Source of the DNA: Setophaga petechia | Lineage: Eukaryota; Chordata; Aves; Passeriformes; Parulidae | NCBI GenBank assembly: GCA_024362935.1 | Contig: JANCRA010000175.1 | Span: forward strand, 124,001-188,000 | Direction: 5' to 3' | Length of the DNA stretch: 64,000 nucleotides | Shown here: positions 13,501-25,074 of the stretch, in pieces | How the letters are laid out: each line of letters begins with the position of its first letter | How positions within the stretch are numbered: the first letter of the stretch is position 1 | Notes under the pieces: generated by a model | What the model saw: only the letters and a program-made list of their open reading frames with translations | Database searches by the model: none | Told to the model about the DNA's origin: nothing | Position numbers and translations under genes: made by a program

Positions 13501-14319
13501 TGCCTGGTGTCCTGTCCATTCCATGCTGGCTGTGAAATTCCTGCAGCTGCAGGTGGAAGTTCAGAGGGGTGCATCAGTCCAGCCCCCAGAGATCCAAGGA
13601 GGGCTCAGTCTGCCTTTGCTCCTCCCCAGCAGTGCCTTGGGTACAGATTCCATGGAAAATCCAAGCAGGAAAATGACATTTTTAGGCAGTTTCATTTTCC
13701 CATTCTCCTGAAGTGAGAGAATGTCACCACGTTTGCTTTTCAAACAGCACAGAGAGATTAAAATTTAAAGGGTTTTTCCACTGCTACTAAAATTGCAAAA
13801 ATATTTCCAGCCATACAAATTTTAGCTTAAATGGATTTCTTTAAAGGGTTTACCTTCCAGGCCTGCACTGAGAGCATTCCCTCCCATTCTTTATCAGCTC
13901 ACAGGCAGGTAACTCAGCAGTTTTTATTGATGCAGAGACTGAAGCATGGGAATCTGTTCTGAGTGCAGCTGCCTCTTGTTAGGTTATTGCTCCAGATTGT
14001 TTGGGGTTTTTTAAATTCAGAAAATAATACACCATTGTAATTTCACACTTAATCCCAGTGTGTTCTCACAGCATTAAGGTAATTTAAAAGCTATTTTAAA
14101 TTTATAGGCATTAGTAATTTTTTAAGAGATGCTAAATTACTGTCTCATTAATTTTGAGAAGTATCAACAGCACTTCTGGAGTATCAGAAACATCTAAATT
14201 TAGTAACTTCCATTTGCTGAACTGAGTCTAATCTTTTCCAGTTTTCACAGGGAAAACTATGAATACTGGGGTTTTTTTCCCCTCTTAAGCATTGTTCAAG
14301 ACAGGTTCTAGATTTATTT

Positions 14320-14800
14320 TAAAATAATATTTTAATATCATTATGTAATATATAATGTATATTATATATATAAATATATAGACTATATAGTATATATTAT
14401 ATATACAATATAGTATATATAATATATAATTATATATCAAGTATATATTATATTAAATATTATATATTAAAATATAATATTATATATTAATATATAATAT
14501 ATACTGTATAATATATATTATATATAATTTGAAATATATATTATTCTATATATGCTATATAATATATAGTATATATATTACAGATAACACAACAGATGAC
14601 ATATAACATGTATTTAACATATAATATATAATAATATATATAATATCTAATCATATAGCATAATATATATTTTAAATTATATGTATTTTATATATTATAT
14701 TATATTGTATATATTATATCTGGTATATGTATACAATAATTATATAAGATGCATTATATGTAATTATATATAGTGTATTATTATATTGTATATAACAATT
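14320..14800. repeat. AT-rich island, degenerate (TA)n
   Basis: Around 480 bp of almost pure A/T in imperfect TATA/ATATAT units with many self-complementary stretches. It lies about 300 bp upstream of the last PIK3C2G exon. It looks like an old dinucleotide array and no coding or RNA gene is visible in it. Confidence 0.9.
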
Positions 14801-15115
14801 GTTATGTAATTTAATGATTTGAAATAATAATAATATTTATTTTAAAATAATCAGATCTCATGAGCTTAAGCTCGTGTTTCTAAGGTAAAATCTCTTTATA
14901 TGAACGAGATAAGGTCAAATGTATTTCTGAGGTAAATTTACTAAGTTAACTGTATTTGGCTCACGGTTAATAACTTACTATTCTGGATAGAAGTTTAAAG
15001 CAATTACCACAAAATTGCATTAATCATCATCCTGAGTGCTGCATTGAAGTGCTTTGTCTGTCACACAGATTACCTAATTTATGTGTTTTTTCTGTTTCAC
15101 TATTTATGATTTCAG

Positions 15116-15268
15116 ATTGTCTATGACAGAGTCCCAGAGCTCCAAGGCCGTGTCCTGAAGCTTGTGGTGAAAAGCAAAGGAGCATTTGTGGGAGCTGTTA
15201 ACATTCCTCTGAGCAGTGTCCAGCTCGATGAAGAAAAGTGGTACCCGCTGGGAAACAGTGGCATTTAA
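15116..15268 (+). CDS. PIK3C2G: PIK3C2G terminal coding exon with stop codon
   Basis: After the ttcag acceptor the exon reads 50 codons and TAA (stop 15266-15268) in phase 0, continuing the previous exon. The protein starts IVYDRVPELQGRVLKLVVKS and ends EEKWYPLGNSGI. That ending closely resembles the C-terminus of mammalian PIK3C2G as I remember it, and the family-typical strands of the C2 beta-sandwich (LQGRVL, VGAVNIPL) are in order. This fixes the 3' end of the gene. The 3' UTR follows; the first canonical AATAAA is at 15910. Confidence 0.94.
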   Translation: MVYDRVPELQGRVLKLVVKSKGAFVGAVNIPLSSVQLDEEKWYPLGNSGI

Positions 15269-15909
15269 ATGTTCTCCAGGATGATTCCATTATTTGCCCA
15301 CTGATGTTTCTTTAGCCCATTTCCCAGGGTACATTTTGTCTCAGCTGCCCTTGAGAACAGGCTGAGCACAAATCCATATCCCAACATTTCTAACCATTAG
15401 CCTGTTGTCTTAAAAGTGCCACAGATTCCTGCCAGTGTGGGTTTAAGGAATCACATCCTAAGGACTTGTAGCAACATGCAGAAACTTCTTATGACAGCAG
15501 TGAAGGGCTTGGTTTTGGTAATATTAAATAGTACTGTAAAAATACTGAATTCTGTACACATCCGTGTGTGGGGGCTCATTCTTTGCCCATTAATTCCACT
15601 GCCTGTGTTGAAACAATGCTGATAATGCTGTAATTTTTCATCACTGTATGTGATTGCAGCAGAAAACCATGGGATGGTTTATATATTTCAGATATATTTC
15701 AAATGTCCATCAAATTTCACATTAAACCTTACCCAGTCAATACTTTGGGTTTTTAAGAACTTTAAAAGTTTTGATACAAGGTAACAATTAATCCAGGATA
15801 TTAATTTGTCATTAATATATGTCATTGTTTCTTTTGTTCTGCCATCCAAGAAGCAGATATAACTGGTCATTAGTGTGAAGAAAGAAAAAGGGAAAAGCTC
15901 ATGTTCATG

Positions 15910-15915
15910 AATAAA
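15910..15915 (+). terminator. PIK3C2G: Probable PIK3C2G poly(A) signal
   Basis: The first canonical AATAAA downstream of the PIK3C2G stop codon, implying a 3' UTR of about 650 bases. Further AATAAA motifs lie at 16262-16271 and could serve as alternatives. Sequence alone does not show which one is used. Confidence 0.5.
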
Positions 15916-17880
15916 GAGAATATTCTGAATGTGAGCTTTCAGTGGGGGATTTATTGAAGATCATGATACCACAGATATTTGTTCAGCAGGCTTCCCACAT
16001 TGCACTCCTGTGCTGCATAAGGAGTCCAAGTCAATACATGCATTGAATAGACCTCAGGGCTATAAAATATATGTTTATATATATTAACATATATAATGAA
16101 CAATAAATAATGAACATGAGTGGTTCCTTTAAGTTCACAGATGCTAATTATGGGCTCTGTTTTTCTCTAATTTGAGGAAGCACTTAGGCACATCTTTAAG
16201 CATTTGGCACGTGAGCAGCCACAGTGAACTGTCCATTATTGCCAGACCCACTGACCATGTAAATAAATAAACCTTTCCAGGGCCAGGGGCACATTTCTAA
16301 GGTGCAGGAGATGTGTTGATTTGTGATCTGATCTGCTGTAAATTTTAAATTACCATATACTGGACAGAACTGACATTTGTCCTAGCAGGTGGAAAAGTGG
16401 TCAACAGAGGAGTAATAATCCCAGAAGTGAAGGAAATTGCCTTCTTCTCCCAAAGGACATTTACATCACTCTTCAGAATATAAAGCTGTATAAAGCTCCT
16501 GAAGTGGGACTTGGACTGTTAGCTAGGAAATTAAATAAGTTGGAGTTTTTCTCAGATCAAACCAATGGACTTTATCTGGTTTTATCTGAAAATTCTTTCC
16601 TCAGTCAAACTGGTGCACTAAGATCCTCCTCAGATGGGGGAGGTGAGGGGAACTCTGTTGGAATATTAATTAGTCTATTCAGAGCTGTAAGAAACTGTAA
16701 AATATTTACCACATGCAGGGGACATTGGCTGGCACACAGAATATCATCACTACAAAGATCTGGACACCAAAATTTTATGCTGTAGGCTCTCCTGGAAACA
16801 TCAAGTGCCTTGTCATTCAAGCACAGAAAACACACTGAGAGCAGCTTACAAAGTTATCAAATTACCTGACCTTACAGTTCAATATTGATTTCAGATTCCT
16901 CTTAGTCTACTGTCTCAGTTTCCTTATTAAAACTATAATGCAATTTTCTAACAGTGCTATTTTCCTGTGGCATTTTCTAACCCTTGTTTACCACATGCCC
17001 TGATTTTCCATCTTAGAGCAACATTAAATAAAACAGCATTACAATAGCAATAAATAAAAAGAGCATTACAATGTCTTATCAGAACAGTCTGCAAACTTAA
17101 GCCACAATGTTTAATATTAAAGAAACTTGTCAATATACCATCCTTTTCATAAAAAAAAAAATATTTGAGTAACAGATCTGCCATTAATTGTGTAATTAAC
17201 AAATCTGCCATTAGTCTGGAGTTCTGTGGAAGGCCAACAATACTTCAGTTCTGAAAGGAAAATGAGAAAATTGTGTCTTCTGGGCAAGATCTACACTGAT
17301 AGCTCTGGTAGGCAAGAAGTTGTCCTCATAGATCTTCACACACATCATCAGCCCTGGCTTTTTCTAAAATTCTCTGCTTCTCCTCAGAGCACTGTGTTTC
17401 CTGAGTTCCCTGCTCCTATGAGGAACATGGCTCTTTACAAAGCAGCCCATGAATTTTTTATCTTGCTTTAGCAGCAGGAGGTTCAAGACTAAGGTAAGGA
17501 AAGGTACCAGTACTAGCATATGATTTTTTATGATTTTAAGTACTTTTTTTTTTCTTAAAACTATTTTTTCAGGTAAGAAAATGAAAGTGGGCACTAAACA
17601 GGAATAGCCCAATCAGAACCCACTTTTCACAAATTTAAAGGAAATATTTTATGGGTAATTTTTCCTGAAAAGGTACAATGGTAAAAAAATTTGTTCAAAA
17701 CAAATAAAAAGGTCATTTTTACATCCTCATATCCTAAAAATTAGCTTGATTTCTTGTATATATTGGACTATTATTCTCACTCAATAATTTGTCATAAATT
17801 TGAAATTTGCTTTAAGTGACATTAACTGAATTTCAAAAATATCCAAAAACACTCAGCATTTATGAATTGTTTCTAAATAA

Positions 17881-18560
17881 TCAGAGAATAATGGAATCAG
17901 AGAATGGCTTGGGTTGGAAGGGATCTTAAATATCATCTCATTCCAACCTAGTGCCATGGCCAGAGACACTTTGTAGGTTGCTCAGAGCCCCATCCAACTG
18001 GCCTTGGACACTTCCAAGGATGAGCAGTCCACAACTTCTCTGGAAACCTGTGCCAGGGCCTCACCACCCTCATAGTGAAGAATTTCTTCCTAATACCCAA
18101 TTAACCTTACCTTCTTTTAGTTTTAAACCATCCACCCTTGTCCAATCACTCCGTGTCCTTCTGTGGAAGGTTCTGTAAGATCTCCCTGGAGTCTTTTCTT
18201 CTCTGGGTTGAACAGCTCCAGTCCTCTCAACCTTTCCTCCAGCAGAGGTGCTCCACACCTCTGATCACTTTCATGACCCTGCTCTGGACTCACTCTGAAA
18301 TATCAACACCTACCTTGTGTTGGAGGCCCCAGAGCTGAATGCAGCTTTCCAGGTGGGATCTCCTGAGAGCAGAGTGGGAGGGTAAAATCACCTCCCTCAA
18401 AATTCTGCTTTTGATGGCAAATGTGGGGTTGCTTCCCCTTTTTCTATCAGTGGGGACTTCCCCATTCTGCCATGACTTCTCAAGTGTGATGGATAGCAGC
18501 TTAGGCCAGTTCCCTCAGGACCTGTGGATGTATCTCATCAGGTCCCATGGGTGAGAAATG
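17881..18560 (-). mobile_element. CR1 LINE with reverse-transcriptase remnant
   Basis: The + strand starts with the CR1 3' end in antisense (cagagaatggcttgggttgg, then aagggatcttaaatatcatc) and runs through the antisense 3' region to about 18400. At the right end the minus strand encodes MGPDEIHPQVLRELA followed by stop-interrupted remnants resembling the CR1 linker EKSWQ-GEVP. That is a stretch of the CR1 ORF2 polymerase. The rest of the polymerase between this piece and the 3' region is missing, so the copy is internally deleted and dead. Confidence 0.85.
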
Positions 18561-19165
18561 GGTTTGTAAAGGATTCTCCAAACCTGACTTGTACATCTCT
18601 GTGTGCTGACTTAGGAAGGCCATGGGATAGAGATGACATTGTTGAGAGAGAGATTGAGCTAGAAACAAGTTCCAAAAGATGGCCTTGCAAAAAGACCAGA
18701 TATTTTGGAGAATTAGAACTGTGAAAGATGCATTGCAGCAAGACCACGTAGGATAAAAAAATAGATAATTTGGGTTGGAAGTATTAGCAGCATTGTGTGG
18801 CAAAAGCTAATAGGCTGAAAAACATTTATAAGGAAATAGGGTGGCTTCTGATGGAATGGTGTTGAGTTTTATATCTCTTATGTCTCACCCTTCTACGAGA
18901 CTGATAATGGATTAAAATCTTTTAAAACACTTCTCAGTTACCCATCTCTGTAGAGCTGGGATCTCCCAACACTTGTGCATTTCAAAGCTCCTTAGGTTTT
19001 CTCAAACTCAGTCTTCCCCTACAGAAAAATAGCAGTAGGGCCAAGGACAGTAGCCCTTATCCAGGACACCCCTTCCATGAAAGCCCCACTGGCTTCACAA
19101 AACCATTGGGAATGTGTCAGTCTGGAAATCAGCCCACTGGGCTCTTGGAAAGCCAGAAATGCTAC

Positions 19166-19171
19166 TTTATT
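19166..19171 (-). terminator. PLCZ1: Probable PLCZ1 poly(A) signal
   Basis: An AATAAA on the minus strand 45 bases past the PLCZ1 stop codon. This gives a very short 3' UTR, which is common for testis-expressed genes. Whether it is the main signal cannot be told from sequence. Confidence 0.6.
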
Positions 19172-19216
19172 GAAGCAGGGGACAACCCCCAGAATAATTT
19201 CTTCTGCAGAACATCA

Positions 19217-19299
19217 CTAATAGAACCAAATATGAGCAAATAGAGATGCAGATTCCAGCTTGGTTCCATCTTTGGATATCAGTGGAATGTTCCGGTAAC
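19217..19299 (-). CDS. PLCZ1: PLCZ1 terminal exon (end of C2, stop codon)
   Basis: Acceptor tgtatttccag at 19310-19300. The exon completes a split glycine codon and reads [20 protein letters not shown] then FAHIWFY and TAG at 19219-19217. This corresponds to the GYR..PL.S..G..LE..SLF...W motif that closes the C2 domain in PLC zeta and delta enzymes. It ends shortly after the conserved tryptophan, a few residues earlier than I recall for the human protein. Frame and phase agree with the preceding exon. Confidence 0.92.
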
Positions 19300-22200
19300 C
19301 TGGAAATACAATGACACCTTATTAGTGTATTAACCACAAGCACAGGTTATAATGGGGTGGTTTTATGATCATCTATGCAGATAAGGCATAATTTATGATT
19401 CTGTAAATAGGTCTTTAAAATAAAATGAAATTATACAGCACCTAAACAGCATTTGTGCTGTTTCTTCCCATATATATGTGTATATATATATAGTATTTTG
19501 ATTCTGGTATTTTTAGTGACAGATTGAAAAACTCCAGTGTTTTTAGCCCAGTGATATTTAAACATGGGCAAAGGTTACAATGTAATACCCGAGGTTATGA
19601 GCTGCACACATTGTTCTGATAGCAGATGAAATCAGCTTGTGAGACAGCAGTGATGGCACCTACAGAACACTGTTACTGTTACAGCAGCTGTGCACTGTCC
19701 AGCTGAGGCAGAAAAAAATGAAGTGTAACATCTTCTGCCATGACATCTTAAAAAGTTGATTTCATAGGAGTAATTCACTTTATTAGAGATAAGTCATGCC
19801 ATCAAAAACAGGGTGTTCATCTGGCTGGTTGAGGCATTTGGAGAAGCTGTAGTTCTCAATTTCAAACATAATTCACTTACCTGCTTAGAAAACAAAATAA
19901 TCTCTTCTTCAAAACCCCAGACTGTGTGGCTTTATATGACTAAATGTCCATTATTTCATAATACTCAACAATGTCACTTTTGATAAAAAATATTCTCTAT
20001 TCTATCTATGTATATATAACTCCAGCTATTTCAGTAATTCTCTGTTTTGTATCAGTATCTGTGTTTTCAAAACTGCAGTTTTCAAAGTCCCTCTTTAGCT
20101 GTGTCTGGATGCCTGTGGAGTCTTTGGGGCCCACATTTACCTGGGTTTGGAATTTCTTGCTTCTTTCATACAGAATCATAGAATTGCTTAGGTTTGAGAA
20201 GGCCTCTGAGACCATCAAGTCCAGCCTTTGACTGATCACCACCTTGTGAACCAGAGTGTGGCACTAAGTGTGTGTGTGCCACATCCAGCTGTTCCCTGAA
20301 CACCTTCAGGGGTGGTGATTCCTTTCTAATGCTGGACAACCCTTCCAGTGACAAAATTCTCCCTGATGTCCAACTGAACCTTCCCTGCCACAATGTCCCC
20401 TTGCTCTGTCATATTGCACATAAATTCCTCTGGTATTTAAGGTTCAGATTCTGGGCAGCAGATATTAAAGCTGGTTTCAGACACTTTTCATTTAAGATCA
20501 GTTTTTAAAGCAGGCACACAGTATGTGGAAGGCTTGGTTGATTTCCTATCCAAAGATACACTTCAAGGACTAAGATTAATTTCTGAAGACTTATGTTCTA
20601 GCCCCTACCTACAGAATATTCTACAAAGTGTCCTGAGAGAAGTAAAACTTTTTTTTTTAATTGAAATTGCTCGATTTTGCATTAAATAATTAACTACTCA
20701 TGGATCCCATGATAATAGAGGTAATAATTGAGTTCCTGTCCTGTATTAGCATTCTCCATGGCAGATTCATTGGCACAGGGACTGTAACAGAGCACTCCCC
20801 TTCTATTTGCCTTTAACCACTCCAATTGAGAATTTTTCTCAATTTCAGCCCCTCTGAGTATAGCTACATAATCACTACATGGAAAATCAAATTCTGCTAC
20901 AGCTGGGCAGCAAACATTCCTCCCCAGTGGAGTCTGCAAGTAGTTGGGAGTCTGCTGCTGGGGAAAGGAAAGCAGTGTGGATATAGGTTTGAATTCTTTC
21001 AAAAGAAAATGCAGAGGAGGGAGGAAATGGCACAACTTTTTCTCAGTACTTGACAAAGAAAATTAAAAAGATGTAAGCACAGCTCAGCTTTTGGAAGGAA
21101 CTTGCCCTCAGGGATACAAATCCTAGGGATTGAGGGGCAGTCCTGTAGCACAGATTAAAGCATATGGAGTGCTGAGGACTAAGGCTGAAATTCTAGCTCA
21201 TCCTTCAGCATTTTAGGCAGTTCTTCCCTTGTCTTCTTTTTGTGACTCCCTCTGCAAGAATAATTTTCCCATTTCCCTGTTTAGAGAGCCTGGGTACCTA
21301 AAGCAAAACCATCGTTCCAGACCTGGTTTCAGAGGTCTCAATGGTAAGCATTACAATAAATTTTTAAATTATTTATCATTTCACTTCTTAGAAGCATTTT
21401 ATTAATGGCCTCTGGGCATCGTGATGGCAAATTACTTTTTTTTAATGTTGTGTTAAGGGGCAATTTGTTTGGCATCAATTACAGGTTTTGTACCTAAACT
21501 TATTCCCTAGCATTTTGAATTACTCCACTGGATATATTTCCTGAAAAATCTACTGCTCTCACTTTTCCAAAATATGAGTATCTCATTTGTGACCAAAATT
21601 AATCCTATAGAGACATTAAGCCACACTGAAAATTTGTATCTAAATAAGGCTCAATTAATAATTTTACAAGCACTTGGAAGCAGCAGTGCCTGATATTTGA
21701 ATTTGTCTCAGACATTGTGAGTTGGTGGGTCGAGTTTTCTTTCATTATCCAGAAGTATACAAATAAAAGGAAAGAAAAAGGTTATCAGTATAAAAATTTA
21801 TGTTCTAGAAAAACAACTGAGCTCTAAGAGTAATGTCTTTGTTCTTGTATAACTCCTCAACCTCAACTAAGAATCACAAGCAGCTTTATGACTTCCAAAC
21901 ATGAGGGGAAAAAAAGCCATTTAAAATCTTGTTAAGCTTAATAAAATAGCTCAGTGCCTGTTGCCAGCTCCAGTGTTTTGCCTTCCCATCTTTATTCTCT
22001 AATAAAAGCTGTTTGTTTTGTTAGAAATAGCTTTGGAAAGCCAGTGTAGTAAACAGCCATTTTACATAAGCCTTTCTCCTTGGCCTATTGACTTCTGTGT
22101 CTGCTCTTTATGTGCAGCCTGTTCATTACAAAGGTTCCAGGAACTCTACTGGCTTAAAAAAAGAAACTCCAGCAAGAAAAATGCCATCTTTTGTCTAATT

Positions 22201-25020
22201 TATAACCATTGTTCTCCACTCTGAAAAGTTGGAGATAGGTTACCTGAGGGAGTTTTGGTGGTTTGTTTTGTTTTAATTCAGTATTGGGTTTTGAACTTAT
22301 CTGAGTAGGGATTGCACTTCTAGCATTCTGACTAGTCTCACTTCTTGCAAAGAATTAAAATACCACCTGAGCAGTTTCCATCTAGAATGAAATACTGCAG
22401 TGGGAATAATCACTTGTCATTAATACTGCTTTGATTTCAACATCATGGATTTGCATTCAGAGAATACAATGATTTCAAAAAACAGAGAGTGCCATGGATT
22501 CATTTAGTTACACAATCTCCCTCTGGAAAACAGGCATGATGCTGTACTCTCTCAATGGTACAGTAAAAAGAAAAGCTTGGAATGTTGCAGATTTTTGAAG
22601 CTGTTGTAGATGGTTCACACATTACCTGTATTCAGGCTCGTCACAGGTAAAGTGTATTGGCCCAGGAATTCCTTGTTGACCAGAGACACCTCATCCTCCA
22701 CACAGAAGCGAATCATTGCCAGCTCTGGAACTTGGATGTTGAAAGAGAAGGTTTCATTCCATTTAGGGCACAAAGCTAAGGAAAAGAGAAAAGAAACAGG
22801 ATTCAAATGTGATTTCTTTTTTTTCTACTCAGTAACTGAATTATTGTACCTGCTGTCACAAGTCTGAACTGGTAGAGTCATTCTTTTTCCCTAGATATCT
22901 GTGCCCATTTAAATAAATAACCAGACTCCCACTGACTGTAGAGGTGTAAAAGCCTAAGACAGTGGGTGTCATCCCTTAAAAGAGAGCAAAATGGGCCAAG
23001 GACAGCCAAGTTAAGAACTTCTGCTCCACCTAAATTTTCCTATAGCCATACCAGTTTCATGCTTTTGCCAAAGTTTCTCCTTTCACAGTGAATAAATACA
23101 CTAAGGTAGTAAAACACTCACTTGACTAGAAAGACAAAAAAAGAATGTGGAACAGAAAGGGTTGCTTTGTCTTTAGCAATGTTTGTACAGAGAAAAGAAA
23201 TTCAGGGGCTGATTTAAAACAGCAGCCATCTAAAAAAAAAAAAAAGAAAAAGGAAGAATAGAAGACAGAGGTACAGAAAAAGGGAGATCACAGGGAAGTT
23301 GTATTCTGAGACATCAAGATCTATATTATAAAGATAAGGGAGTGCTCAAAGACAGCTACAAAGAGTACACACTTCACCTGTCAAGCAATTAAGGGATTAC
23401 TCCTACTAGAAACTTCAAATGAGACAAGTGATAAAGTTACAGCAATTGCTTAAGAAAAACAGTCTAAATTTACCAATTTGTCTATTGGTTTAGGCTGGGA
23501 TAGGATTAATTTCTTCATATCAACCCCTGTGGTGCTGCATTTTGGATTTTTAACCCAAACAGTGCTGATTAGACACCAGTTTGAGCTGTTGCTGGCAGGG
23601 CTCACCCAGAGTTGAGGTTTCTGTCTTTCTCACTGTGCAAAGCTGCCTCCCCCCCCAGTGAGGGGCTGGGGTACCCAGGGGGCTGGGAGGAGGCACAAGT
23701 GGGACAGCTGAGCCCAGCTGAGCAAAGGGTGTCCCTTAGCAAGGGTGGCACGCTCACAGCTGGGGAAAGGAGGAAGGGAGGGCACTCAGGGTCTCTTCCC
23801 AGGTAACACAAAGCTCCATAATGAAGCCTTGTTTCCCTGGGGATGGCTCTACCCCTGCCTGCCCATGGCAAGTGCTGAATGAATTCTGTATTTTGCTTTG
23901 CCTGTGTGTAAAGCAGCTTTACCTATTAAACTGTCTTCTGAACCCATGGGTTTTCTCATCTTGGCCCTTCCAGCCCTCTTCCCACCCAGCTGGGGGAGAG
24001 CAGGCAATCAGCTCTGTGGGGCTGAGCTGCTGCCCAGGATGAGCCCACAGACGTGTGCAAAAAAAATTCCATCTTCCTTTAGAGAGTGCTCCCAGCTAGG
24101 AGTTTGTGCTTCCTTAACCTACCAGTCCAGAAAAATGGCACTCAGCATGAACTTCTGCTACAGATTTTGTGCCAGGAGATCCTGGTCCAGAGAGAAATAA
24201 TTGCATTTTCTATAACAATTCCCTATAAAATGTTGTTGTGCTTTATTCACAGCCAAGAGAACCAGACTGCTGCTCACCATTGCTTTTTACAACACTAGAT
24301 CTCTTTTTGGCTTGATCCTCTGGCACACCATAGATTTCTATCTCCACCAAAGGGTCAGCTTTGTTGGTCTTTGACATGGCACTGGGTGGTAACTGATGGC
24401 CACTGATCAGCTGGAAAATTAAAGTTATATTGAAAGAACTGTAAGAATGAACTATTCACAGCCACATAGTAGCCATAAGAGAAATAACTTTCAGAAGAAA
24501 TTATTTTAAGTATATACCAGACATAAACTGGTGTATTAAAGACATGTTAATAACAATGGAATTAAGAATATGCATTTCATCTAACTTAATTTGTTGATAA
24601 TTTTTTAGAAATATTGTGGTATATATTTATATAGTATATATTAGGATATATTCATATATATATCCTAATATATATGGTAAAGAGTCATTCTTTTTCCCTA
24701 GATATCTGTGCCCATTTAAATAAATAACCAGATACAAATATAAAAGATAAAAATATATATTTATATATATATTTATATATTTAGGAACATTTTTAATTAG
24801 ACCAGATTGCTCCAAGCACAGTCCAAACTGACCTTGAACAGTTTAGGGATGGAACATATACAACCTCTCTGGGCTGCCTGTGCCAGTGTTTCACCACCCT
24901 CTTTATAAATAAATAAATATATAAATAATTAAATATATAAATAATTAAATATATAAATAATTAAATATATAAATATATATGTGAATAATAAATATATAAT
25001 ATACTACGTATATATATATA

Positions 25021-25074
<54 letters not shown>

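Larger units (their letters stand above)
9808..15115 (+). other. PIK3C2G: PIK3C2G last intron
   Basis: A 5.3-kb intron from a GTGAGT donor to a ttatgatttcag acceptor. It starts with a reverse CR1 copy only about 35 bases after the exon and ends with a long AT island at 14320-14800. In between lie ordinary intron sequence, short A/T runs and a small local duplication (tgttttatccactaat, twice near 12830-12866). No further exon is needed, because the two flanking exons join in phase 0 and give continuous C2 sequence. Confidence 0.85.
15269..19216. other. Convergent intergenic region PIK3C2G / PLCZ1
   Basis: 3.9 kb lie between the two stop codons. It contains the PIK3C2G 3' UTR, a CR1 copy at about 17881-18560 in reverse orientation, and near the right edge the PLCZ1 poly(A) signal. 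No other conserved coding sequence was seen. The open frames at 16504-16785 and 17226-17471 show no recognisable domain and no splice-site support. Confidence 0.75.
22776..24277 (-). other. PLCZ1: PLCZ1 intron carrying an ERVL LTR
   Basis: A 1.5-kb intron. More than a third is a + strand ERVL-type LTR at 23482-24053. One copy of a perfect 52-bp duplicated sequence sits at 22874-22925, and an A-rich run lies near 23232. No other exon is visible. Confidence 0.8.
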
